From positions 1-6,947 of the forward strand of contig CAZKDJ010000210.1 in NCBI GenBank assembly GCA_964551295.1: a DNA stretch of 6,947 bases, written 5' to 3'. A program made the position numbers and the translations under genes. The DNA comes from JAFGED01 sp964551295. GTDB taxonomy: Bacteria > Chloroflexota > Anaerolineae > B4-G1. Shown piece after piece: positions 1-5,469 of the stretch (its first letter is position 1; every line of letters begins with the position of its first letter). The notes under the pieces were generated by a model that had not been told where the DNA came from, did not search any database, and saw only the letters and a list, made by a program, of their open reading frames with translations.

Positions 1-368
1 ATGGCGCCCACGGCCGAGAGCTGTGGAAAAGCGAGGGCACGGCAGAGGGCACGCTGATGGTCCGCGATATCTACACCGGCACGGGCAATTCGACTCCGTC
101 CGATCTGGTTGTCGTGAACGGACTACTCCTCTTCTCCGCCGACGATGGTATCCACGGCGAAGAGCTGTGGGTGAGCGACGGCACGGCAGAGGGAACCATG
201 ATGATCAGGGACATCCTGGTCGGAGCGGATAGCACATACCCGCAGTCTTTGACCGTCGTAAACAACACGCTTTTCTTCTCCGCTCGCGATGGCATCCACG
301 GCGATGAACTGTGGGCCGTGACGGTCGCCCATCGGGTATACCTGCCGCTGGTATCAAAGACACCATGA
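1..368 (+). CDS. ELW-repeat surface protein, C-terminal end (5' truncated)
   Basis: The reading frame is open from the window edge (first whole codon at base 3) to TGA at 366-368, so only the last 121 residues are visible. They contain repeats of the form HG-x-ELW-x-S-[DE]-GTAEGT-x-M-[VI]-RDI, starting at bases 9, 153 and 297, exactly 48 residues apart. The third copy stops right after HGDELW. Each unit looks like one propeller-type blade, with the pattern 'L.VVN..L.FSA.DGIHG' leading into ELW. Such repeats occur in large secreted proteins of unknown substrate. The last residues, VYLPLVSKTP (bases 336-365), match the tail of the next protein and probably act as a sorting or anchoring signal. 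There is no LPXTG motif or terminal membrane helix. The ATG codons at 57 and later are internal, because homologous repeat sequence continues upstream of them. Function is unknown. Confidence 0.9.
   Translation, partial: GAHGRELWKSEGTAEGTLMVRDIYTGTGNSTPSDLVVVNGLLLFSADDGIHGEELWVSDGTAEGTMMIRDILVGADSTYPQSLTVVNNTLFFSARDGIHGDELWAVTVAHRVYLPLVSKTP
9..314 (+). repeat. 48-residue ELW repeats (two full, one partial)
   Basis: The HG-x-ELW motif begins at bases 9, 153 and 297, a spacing of exactly 144 bases. The shared core is GTAEGT followed by an RDI strand, then a variable stretch, then V-V-N and FSA-x-DGI. Copies 1 and 2 are clearly homologous at protein level but differ at many bases, so the duplication is not recent. 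Further copies probably lie upstream of the window. Confidence 0.85.
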
Positions 369-396
369 CCGCAAAATAGAACCAAGGGGAATTCAG

Positions 397-2469
397 ATGA
401 AAAACCGAACCGTTTGTCTACTCGTCACGACTGTTCTGGGCATGGGACTGGCCCTGCTGTGGGGGATGTCCAGCGAGATAACCAACAGCGCCCACGCACA
501 GGGGCCAGATGGCTACAGCACCTACTACGTCGCGCCCGGCGGGAACTGCGGCAGTGCGACGCCCTGCTTTGCCTCCATCCAAGAGGCGGTCGACGCCGCA
601 GATCATTCCGACGACGTGGTCAAGGTCGCCGCTGGAACGTACACCGGCGTACAGGGTCGTCCGTCTCCGCCCGGCTATCTCGGGACATCTGTGATCACGC
701 AGGTGGTGTACGTTAGCAAGACGGTGACCGTCCAAGGCGGTTACACGGCCGCTAACTGGGACACAGCCGACCCGGAAGCCAACCCGGCAACGCTAAACGC
801 GCAGGGAATGGGTCGAGTGTTGTACATCACCGGGGACATCACCCCCACCATTGAGGGACTGCTCGTAGCGGGCGGGGATGCTTCCGGCCAGAGTGGTGGC
901 CCTCTGGGGCACGATGCGGGCGGGGGAATGTACGTCTACACAGCGACGATCACCGTCAGCGAGTGTGTGATCGTCAGCAACACAGCGAGCACCGTCAGCG
1001 CCGGCTTCGGCGGCGGGCTATACCTGGAAAACAGCGATGCCACGCTAAGCGGCAACATAATGAGCGGCAATACCGCCAGCACGGTCGGAAGTGGTTTTGG
1101 TGGCGGACTGTACCTTAGGAACAGCCCCGCAATGCTAAATGCCAACACAGTTATTGAAAACACCGCTAGCGCAGGAGGCGGGGCGTACGGGGGTGGGCTG
1201 TATCTCGACCGAAGCAACGCTACTCTGCTGGACAACGTAATACGCAGCAACACGGGCAGCACATATGCGGATGCCACCGGAGGAGGGCTATCCATCGCCG
1301 GCAGTAACGTCACATTGGATGGCAACACGATTGTCAGCAACACCGCCAGCACTGCCTCCTGGGGCGATGGTGGTGGGGTCGCGCTCGAGGGGAGCGAGGC
1401 CACACTGGACGGTAACACGATTATCAGCAACACCGCTGGTGCTGCTGGCCGGGGTGACGGCGGGGGACTGTGGCTCTTCACGAGTGCCGTCACAGTGACT
1501 GACAACACAGTCGAGGGCAACATCGCCAGCACAGCCAGCAGAGGTTTCGGTGGCGGGCTATACCTGGACAACAGCGGTGGCTCACTGACCGGTAACAGGG
1601 TGCTGAACAACGTCGCATCCACAGCCGCCGAGGGCAGCGGCGGCGGGCTGTACTTGCGGGAGAGCAACGCCACCCTCGAGAGCAACACAGTGCAGGGCAA
1701 TATCGCCAGCATTGGTGATCCGGGGTTCGGAGGTGGGCTATACCTATCTCATAGTGGCGCCACGCTGCAGAGCAATACGGTGCAGGGGAATGTGGCCAGC
1801 ACAGACGACGCTGGGAACGGAGGAGGATTGTACCTCCACCAATGCAATCTCACCACGCTCGATGGCAACACCATCATCAGCAACACGACAACTTTCAGCG
1901 GCACCGCCAGCGGTCGAGGGGGTGGGCTACACGTGCAGAACACCAGCCCCTTCACATTGACCAACAACTTGGTGGCCGGAAACCACGCCAACACCCAGGG
2001 AAGTGGTATGTGTATCGCGGGCCACTCCGAAGAGCCCACCTCGGGCCACCTGCTCCACACCACCATTGCCCACAATCACGGCAGCGGGGAGGGCGCGTAC
2101 GTAGAAGGTGACACGACCATCGCCTTCACCAACACCATCATCGCTGGGCACTCCCAAGTCGGAATCACCGCCACCACCGGCAGCACGGCCACCCTGGAAG
2201 CCACGCTGTGGCACGCCAACGGGATGAACGTCGGCGGCACAGGCACGATCCTCACCGGCACGGTCAACGTCACCGGCGATCCGGCTTTCCTAAACCCATC
2301 GGCGTGGGATTATCACCTCTCTCCCGGCTCGGCCGCCATCGACGCGGGTGTGAACGCAGGTGTGACCATCGACAGGGACGGCTCTCCACGACCACAAGGC
2401 AGCGGCTATGACATCGGTGCCTACGAGTTCAGGGGCATCTATCTGCCGTTAGTGCTAAAGACCCGGTAG
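397..2469 (+). CDS. Secreted parallel beta-helix repeat protein with choice-of-anchor-Q-like end and YLPLV tail
   Basis: This is a 690-residue exported protein. ATG 397 is supported by AAGGGGA at 384-390, six bases upstream. It encodes a Sec signal peptide: basic start, hydrophobic core at residues 7-24, and probable cleavage after AHA at residue 34. Residues 43-85 (YYVAPGG...CFASIQEAVDAA...VKVAAGTYTG) are the usual first turn of pectate-lyase-like right-handed beta-helices. Residues 175-474 are ten repeats of exactly 30 residues with the pattern GGGLYL..S.ATL..NTV..N.AS, giving stacked Asn and Gly positions; longer, looser turns follow. Residues 627-678 (GDPAFLNP..DYHL.PGS.AIDAG...D.DG..RP...YDIGAYEF) match the segment that closes many such proteins, often labelled choice-of-anchor Q. 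The tail is IYLPLVLKTR. I see no catalytic residues of a polysaccharide lyase, so an adhesin or structural surface role is as likely as an enzyme. The gaps to its neighbours (28 and 20 bases) suggest co-transcription. Confidence 0.92.
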   Translation: MKNRTVCLLVTTVLGMGLALLWGMSSEITNSAHAQGPDGYSTYYVAPGGNCGSATPCFASIQEAVDAADHSDDVVKVAAGTYTGVQGRPSPPGYLGTSVITQVVYVSKTVTVQGGYTAANWDTADPEANPATLNAQGMGRVLYITGDITPTIEGLLVAGGDASGQSGGPLGHDAGGGMYVYTATITVSECVIVSNTASTVSAGFGGGLYLENSDATLSGNIMSGNTASTVGSGFGGGLYLRNSPAMLNANTVIENTASAGGGAYGGGLYLDRSNATLLDNVIRSNTGSTYADATGGGLSIAGSNVTLDGNTIVSNTASTASWGDGGGVALEGSEATLDGNTIISNTAGAAGRGDGGGLWLFTSAVTVTDNTVEGNIASTASRGFGGGLYLDNSGGSLTGNRVLNNVASTAAEGSGGGLYLRESNATLESNTVQGNIASIGDPGFGGGLYLSHSGATLQSNTVQGNVASTDDAGNGGGLYLHQCNLTTLDGNTIISNTTTFSGTASGRGGGLHVQNTSPFTLTNNLVAGNHANTQGSGMCIAGHSEEPTSGHLLHTTIAHNHGSGEGAYVEGDTTIAFTNTIIAGHSQVGITATTGSTATLEATLWHANGMNVGGTGTILTGTVNVTGDPAFLNPSAWDYHLSPGSAAIDAGVNAGVTIDRDGSPRPQGSGYDIGAYEFRGIYLPLVLKTR
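919..1917 (+). repeat. Beta-helix repeat block: ten exact 90-base units plus one of 99 bases
   Basis: Codons for the GGG triplet that opens each unit start at 919, 1009, 1099, 1189, 1279, 1369, 1459, 1549, 1639, 1729 and 1819. The next GGG comes at 1918, so the eleventh unit is 99 bases. The protein pattern per unit is GGG-[LMV]-x-[LVI], then S/T and a TL-x-x-N strand, then N-[TIV]-A-S and a variable turn rich in G, S and D. Base identity between units is partial and codon choices differ, although units 9 and 10 share much of their middle section. Confidence 0.92.
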
Positions 2470-2489
2470 CTTTTCTAGGAAAATGGATA

Positions 2490-2960
2490 ATGAAAGGCAA
2501 ATGGTTGAAAAGCATCGCAGGGCTGCTGATCCTCTTTTTTGTGCTCAGCTGCGGCATCAGCGCCGACGTCGAGGAAAGGGACACACAAGCCACAACGATC
2601 AGCCTCCCCAGTGATAGCGGCATCGGGTTCGCCTGGCCCGAGAGTATCCCCGAGGACATCCCCGTCTTGGAGGGTGATATCGACCTGGTGATGGAAGCTT
2701 CCGGCTCACACATCAGAATCTTTTATCGAAATCTACCTAAACGCCAGGTCGAGCAGTATCTCGACCAATTGGAGAAAGAAGGGTTCGACCTAGAGTACAT
2801 TGTCTACACGAGGGAGGGGTTTCCCGACAATTCAGAAGAGCGAACGAAACGCGGGGAGTATGACGCGGTCGACATCACCAAAGGCGAGTACCACATGCGA
2901 CTCGAGTACGGCAGCGATACGACGACCTACGATATCTATTTGACATCCCCCACGCGCTAA
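2490..2960 (+). CDS. Small lipoprotein of unknown function
   Basis: This 156-residue protein has a lipoprotein signal: basic MKGKWLK, hydrophobic core at residues 9-19 and lipobox V-L-S-C, with lipidation expected at Cys21. A short acidic, Thr-rich linker (about 23-40) leads to one small domain. It begins with FAWPESIPEDIPVLEG (47-62), continues through a strand (HIRIFYRN, 74-81), a charged helix (KRQVEQYLDQLEKEGF, 84-99) and a strand (LEYIVYT, 101-107), and ends with strands at 135-152. This order, with 'Y...L...GF' in the helix, resembles the small alpha/beta domains found after 'DIP.Y.GA' segments in many exported bacterial proteins whose role is unknown. ATG 2490 is preceded by AGGA at 2477-2480. 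The gene lies 20 bases after the beta-helix gene and before a strong terminator, so it is probably the last gene of that transcript. Confidence 0.85.
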   Translation: MKGKWLKSIAGLLILFFVLSCGISADVEERDTQATTISLPSDSGIGFAWPESIPEDIPVLEGDIDLVMEASGSHIRIFYRNLPKRQVEQYLDQLEKEGFDLEYIVYTREGFPDNSEERTKRGEYDAVDITKGEYHMRLEYGSDTTTYDIYLTSPTR

Positions 2961-3043
2961 AGCGCAGCAGCTTTTTCTAACTGACGTGTGTGGCGAGCAC
3001 CCACGCCTGCAGAAGCCACGGCTGGACCGAGCTCGTCAAAGTC

Positions 3044-3065
3044 TTGCCCCGTGCCCAGGGGACAA
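3044..3065 (+). other. Stem-loop immediately upstream of the terminator
   Basis: TTGCCCC (3044-3050) pairs with GGGG-A-CAA (3058-3065) around a 7-base loop, with one bulged A. It ends one base before the terminator stem begins. It may stabilise the mRNA 3' end or form part of a short RNA. No T-run follows it directly, so it is not a terminator on its own. Confidence 0.4.
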
Positions 3066-3066
3066 T

Positions 3067-3099
3067 GCTTTCCTCCACTCTCACGAGGGAAGCTTTTTT
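3067..3099 (+). terminator. Rho-independent terminator
   Basis: GCTTTCCTC (3067-3075) pairs with GAGGGAAGC (3085-3093) as a 9-bp stem with a single G-T pair. The loop has 9 bases and is followed directly by six T (3094-3099). It lies 107 bases after the small lipoprotein gene and before the regulator gene, so it most likely ends the surface-protein transcript. Confidence 0.82.
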
Positions 3100-3126
3100 G
3101 CCTTTCCTCAGCCGCCGTGCTAAAAT
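3098..3126 (+). promoter_or_regulatory. Candidate sigma-70-type promoter of the regulator gene
   Basis: TTGCCT (3098-3103; 4 of 6 to TTGACA) and TAAAAT (3121-3126; 5 of 6 to TATAAT) are separated by exactly 17 bases. The -35 box shares its first bases with the terminator T-run. Transcription would start near 3133 and leave a leader of about 50 bases. Found by eye only, without a background model. Confidence 0.45.
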
Positions 3127-3184
3127 CCTACAACCCATCCATTTGTACCAACGATCTTGGCTTCACGGCAGTTGAGGTGAATGT

Positions 3185-3757
3185 ATGAAAAAGAAAAGGG
3201 TAAAACGACTAATCTCTCAAGCCCTGCAACACCAAGTACTACGAGCCCTAGCAATCCTGAATCTCGCAGCGACCGCTATCCTAGCCCTGGCACTGTTGAC
3301 CTACTGGCTTGGCGTTTGGGGAAAGGACATACTCAAAGTGGAAATCGCCGTGGAAGAAGGGCTGTTGTTTATACTCGTAACCCTGGCAATCACCGGGATA
3401 CTCCTGTATCGCCTCTCGAGACGGGCTCAGAGTCCGGTCGATTACAGGCTGCGCATCCAGAGAGGCAAGGTCTTTCGCGGGACAGAGGAATTGCAGCTGA
3501 CCCCCCAGGAGTTTTTGCTTCTGCAATGCCTCATCCGTAAAGAAAAAGGCGTTTGTGAATACAATCACATACTTGAGCAGGTCTGGCAGGAGGAGACTAC
3601 ATCTTTTACCCCCTCCGATTCATCCGACCGCGACAGACTAACCACCCTCGTCCTACGGCTGCGCAAAAAGATCACCGCGATTCCCCACGACTATATCCGG
3701 AATCACCCGGGGCGGGGATACGAATTCGTGCAGTGGGGAAGCGGGCGCAAAAGTTAG
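3185..3757 (+). CDS. Membrane-anchored transcriptional regulator with C-terminal OmpR/PhoB-type winged helix
   Basis: This 190-residue protein begins with a basic cytoplasmic stretch (KKKRVKR). Two membrane helices follow (about 19-44 and 59-77), joined by a roughly 14-residue loop with several acidic residues, and then a basic RLSRR stop. By the positive-inside rule both ends face the cytoplasm. Residues 88-182 form a winged helix of the OmpR/PhoB (Trans_reg_C) type. LRIQRGKVFRGTEELQLTPQEF is the strand platform and start of helix 1. LLLQCLIRKEKGVCEYNHILEQVW covers helices 1-2. RDRLTTLVLRLRKKI (149-163) is the recognition helix, and HPGRGYEFV is the wing. There is no receiver domain. ATG 3185 is preferred for its GAGGTGA at 3174-3180 and because it begins the membrane-domain frame. 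The domain order is opposite to ToxR/CadC, where the winged helix is N-terminal. The signal sensed is unknown; the downstream operon is a natural candidate target by position. Confidence 0.9.
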   Translation: MKKKRVKRLISQALQHQVLRALAILNLAATAILALALLTYWLGVWGKDILKVEIAVEEGLLFILVTLAITGILLYRLSRRAQSPVDYRLRIQRGKVFRGTEELQLTPQEFLLLQCLIRKEKGVCEYNHILEQVWQEETTSFTPSDSSDRDRLTTLVLRLRKKITAIPHDYIRNHPGRGYEFVQWGSGRKS

Positions 3758-3783
3758 TGAGCTATCACCAAAAAGTAAGCAGT

Positions 3784-3799
3784 TTGTCATTGATGACAA
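3784..3799. promoter_or_regulatory. Perfect 7-2-7 inverted repeat, candidate operator
   Basis: TTGTCAT (3784-3790), TG, then ATGACAA (3793-3799) is perfectly symmetric in both arms. It lies about 40 bases before the start of the lipoprotein gene and overlaps the best candidate -35 box. There is no T-run after it, so an operator for a dimeric protein is likelier than a terminator. OmpR-type winged helices usually bind direct repeats, so the binder may not be the adjacent regulator. Confidence 0.5.
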
Positions 3800-3818
3800 T
3801 GCCAATTTATCCTAGAAT
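3790..3818 (+). promoter_or_regulatory. Candidate promoter of the lipoprotein-propeller-glycosidase operon
   Basis: TTGATG (3790-3795; 4 of 6) and TAGAAT (3813-3818; 5 of 6) are separated by 17 bases. The -35 box lies within the inverted repeat. The predicted start near 3825 would give a leader of only about 11 bases, beginning at the GGAGG ribosome site. That is unusually short and lowers confidence. Confidence 0.33.
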
Positions 3819-3835
3819 GATCGCGGAGGCAAAGC

Positions 3836-4390
3836 GTGAGCAGAAGTAGATTCCTCCAGGGCAGCTTGTTGATTTTAGGAGCGTGTATGGTTGGGGCCTG
3901 TAGAATAGTGACGATGGGCGATGTCTCTGCCACACAAGTCGCTCAAACCGAGACCATAGGAACGGCAGTCGCGGCGACGCTTGCAGTGCCGGTCACGCAT
4001 GCCCGTATCGTCGAACCACCTGATGGAGCGACCCTCGCGCCCCCAATTAGCGTGATCGTCGAGTACCACAACATTCCTCAAGACCGCTACTTATGGACTG
4101 TCATTCGCATACCAAGCGTAAAGCCGGCATGGCTCGTTTACCCACTGCTGGAAGAAGGCATCCCAGAGCAAGCGGTCGGCGATGGCGCACTCGTGACCAG
4201 CGCCTGGATTGGAGGAGAACAGGACTCGGGGAAACCGTTCAACGTCGTCGTCCTGTTGCTCGACGAAGAAGCAAACGGTTCTTTCATCGAGTACGCGGAA
4301 AAGTGCATCGCCGGGGGTGATTGTGGGGGCATCCTGCTGCCCGATACGGGCGTGCGCATCCTCGACTTTAACACCGTGATCAGGGAATAG
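3836..4390 (+). CDS. Lipoprotein with a single Ig-like beta-sandwich domain
   Basis: The 184-residue protein starts at GTG 3836, with GGAGG at 3825-3829, six bases upstream. The signal region has two possible lipoboxes, L-G-A-C (Cys17) and V-G-A-C (Cys22). The longer hydrophobic core favours Cys22. A linker at 32-50 (TQVAQTETIGTAVAATLA) is of the kind seen in Chloroflexota lipoproteins. Residues 57-183 resemble an Ig-like module: RIVEPPDGATLAPPISVIVEY, then LWTVIRIP..KPAWLVYP, then WIGGEQDSGKPFNVVVLLLDEEANGSF, ending in LPDTGVRILDFNTVIRE. I know similar 'LW.vv...yP......G...SG..F.i.vvlaD' domains in exported proteins with no assigned function. Cys157 and Cys163 could form a disulfide. The gene precedes the propeller gene by 5 bases and probably heads its operon. 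Confidence 0.85.
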   Translation: MSRSRFLQGSLLILGACMVGACRIVTMGDVSATQVAQTETIGTAVAATLAVPVTHARIVEPPDGATLAPPISVIVEYHNIPQDRYLWTVIRIPSVKPAWLVYPLLEEGIPEQAVGDGALVTSAWIGGEQDSGKPFNVVVLLLDEEANGSFIEYAEKCIAGGDCGGILLPDTGVRILDFNTVIRE

Positions 4391-4395
4391 CCCGG

Positions 4396-5460
4396 TTGGG
4401 CTGTGCAGCGGTCAATAAGGAGAAAGAACGGAATGGTAAACGCACATGGTCGGGCATCTACGAATTGCAGGAGGGATGGAGCGAACCTCGCAAAGTGGCC
4501 GACCCCGGTTTCGATACATCTGCAATCACTGATAACATAACCGCCATCTCGCCAGACAGTCGCTATCTTGTGTTTGAACCGCACTTCTTGCTGGACACGG
4601 CGACCGGCGAAATCACATCACTACCAGTGCCCGGCGTTGTCGATGCTAATCCCGACTACTCCGTCCTCGGGGTGTTCTCACCCGATGGACATCGCTTAGC
4701 CTATCTGTTGCATCGCCCAGACGCGGTGTTCGTTATGGAACTCGGTTCAAATGAGGCCAAACTGCTGCACCGAAGCGCGTGCGCTGAGTATTATGGAGGG
4801 GGGCAAGTATGTGAGGCGTTGGACACTCCGAGTTGGCTTGACTCGAACACTCTGGTGTTTGCGCATCACGACGGGCTACCAGGCTCGTACACAGTTGGCA
4901 GCGAAAATGACCCACGAGTTTACGACCACATCATAGTCATGACCTGGCGAGGGGATGTGATCCTGTCGACAGAGAGCCCTCACCGTTACAGGTATCGTGC
5001 AATTGGAGAGACCGTGTTCAGATTCCACAGAGGCGGATTTGTCGACGCCTGGCTAGATGGAGTCGATTTACTCAATGGCATCTATGAGCCACATGGCTTT
5101 TGTGGCCCGACCGAGCCCTGTACTCTTGATCCTATGCTAGCGATCCCTTCACCGGATGGGCACCAAATCCTCGTGCAGGACGACGCCCAGTGGCATCTGA
5201 TTGAAGTGCAGACAGGCCGTAAGACAATAGCTGGCACGCTCAAGATGAGTTGGCGTTGCATAGATCCATTAAACCCATTTTCGACCCATGAATGCTTATG
5301 GTCGCCGGATGAGACCAGGGTGGCTTGCCTTGCCTCCGACGCCGAGATACATCAATATAAGCTAGTGGTGATCCCCTTGTCGAATGAGCCGGGTGGAGTC
5401 GTACTTGCCGAAGATTATGACAGTATCAATCAGTGGAGACTCCTCAGCTGGCTTCCATAG
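4396..5460 (+). CDS. TolB/PD40-like beta-propeller protein without export signal (start uncertain)
   Basis: This is a 354-residue protein. The frame is open from 4372, after a TAA at 4369-4371. TTG 4396 is the first usable start, weakly supported by AGGGAA at 4382-4387. Propeller repeats show as ITAISPDSRYLVF (48-60), VFSPDGHRLAYL (93-104), a PSWLDSNTLVFA strand, IPSPDGHQILV (about 250-260) and CLWSPDETRVACL (about 301-313); it ends QWRLLSWLP. These SPDG strands are typical of TolB-like or PD40 propellers, usually periplasmic or extracellular binding modules. The oddity is that its neighbours are lipoproteins, yet it starts MGCAAVNKEKERNGKR with no hydrophobic segment. A better ribosome site (4417-4422) precedes ATG 4433, which is in another frame and soon meets a stop. 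A lost leader or a frameshift near the 5' end is therefore possible. Substrate unknown. Confidence 0.75.
   Translation: MGCAAVNKEKERNGKRTWSGIYELQEGWSEPRKVADPGFDTSAITDNITAISPDSRYLVFEPHFLLDTATGEITSLPVPGVVDANPDYSVLGVFSPDGHRLAYLLHRPDAVFVMELGSNEAKLLHRSACAEYYGGGQVCEALDTPSWLDSNTLVFAHHDGLPGSYTVGSENDPRVYDHIIVMTWRGDVILSTESPHRYRYRAIGETVFRFHRGGFVDAWLDGVDLLNGIYEPHGFCGPTEPCTLDPMLAIPSPDGHQILVQDDAQWHLIEVQTGRKTIAGTLKMSWRCIDPLNPFSTHECLWSPDETRVACLASDAEIHQYKLVVIPLSNEPGGVVLAEDYDSINQWRLLSWLP
4417..4422 (+). promoter_or_regulatory. Orphan ribosome binding site within the propeller gene 5' end
   Basis: AAGGAG sits 10 bases before ATG 4433. That ATG is one base off the propeller frame and its frame closes within a few dozen codons. 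It is the strongest ribosome site near this gene start, which makes the TTG 4396 start doubtful and hints at a small insertion or deletion. Confidence 0.4.
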
Positions 5461-5466
5461 GAGGGA
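5459..5466 (+). promoter_or_regulatory. Strong ribosome binding site overlapping the upstream stop codon
   Basis: AGGAGGGA includes the last two bases of the TAG that ends the propeller gene and lies a few bases before ATG 5470. Ribosomes finishing the propeller gene end on this site, which fits translational coupling of the two genes. Confidence 0.7.
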
Positions 5467-5469
5467 ATC

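Noticed and set aside
936..1712. Long open frame on the - strand opposite the beta-helix repeats (258 codons)
   Set aside because: It follows the 90-base repeat of the + strand gene, so lack of stops in one unit is copied to all. The product is a low-complexity Pro/Ser/Leu repeat with no recognisable domain.
919..1917. Regular 90-base repeats as a CRISPR array or noncoding satellite
   Set aside because: The repeats stay in one reading frame, are conserved at protein rather than base level, and have no unique spacers.
2954..2976. Small hairpin GCGCT-AA-AGCGC followed by a T-run, as a terminator
   Set aside because: The stem is 5 bp with a 2-base loop, overlaps the stop codon, and is separated from the T-run by six bases. 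The structure at 3067-3099 is far better.
2988..3188. Short + strand frames between the small lipoprotein and the regulator
   Set aside because: They run through the terminator hairpins and the candidate promoter, have no good ribosome site, and show no recognisable protein pattern.
3181..3540. Frame of 119 codons starting four bases before the regulator start
   Set aside because: It overlaps the regulator in another frame and encodes a Pro/Ser/Arg-rich sequence. The regulator frame has membrane helices and a clear winged helix.
3784..3799. Inverted repeat after the regulator gene as an intrinsic terminator
   Set aside because: The stem is AT-rich with a 2-base loop and is not followed by a T-run, so an operator is more likely.
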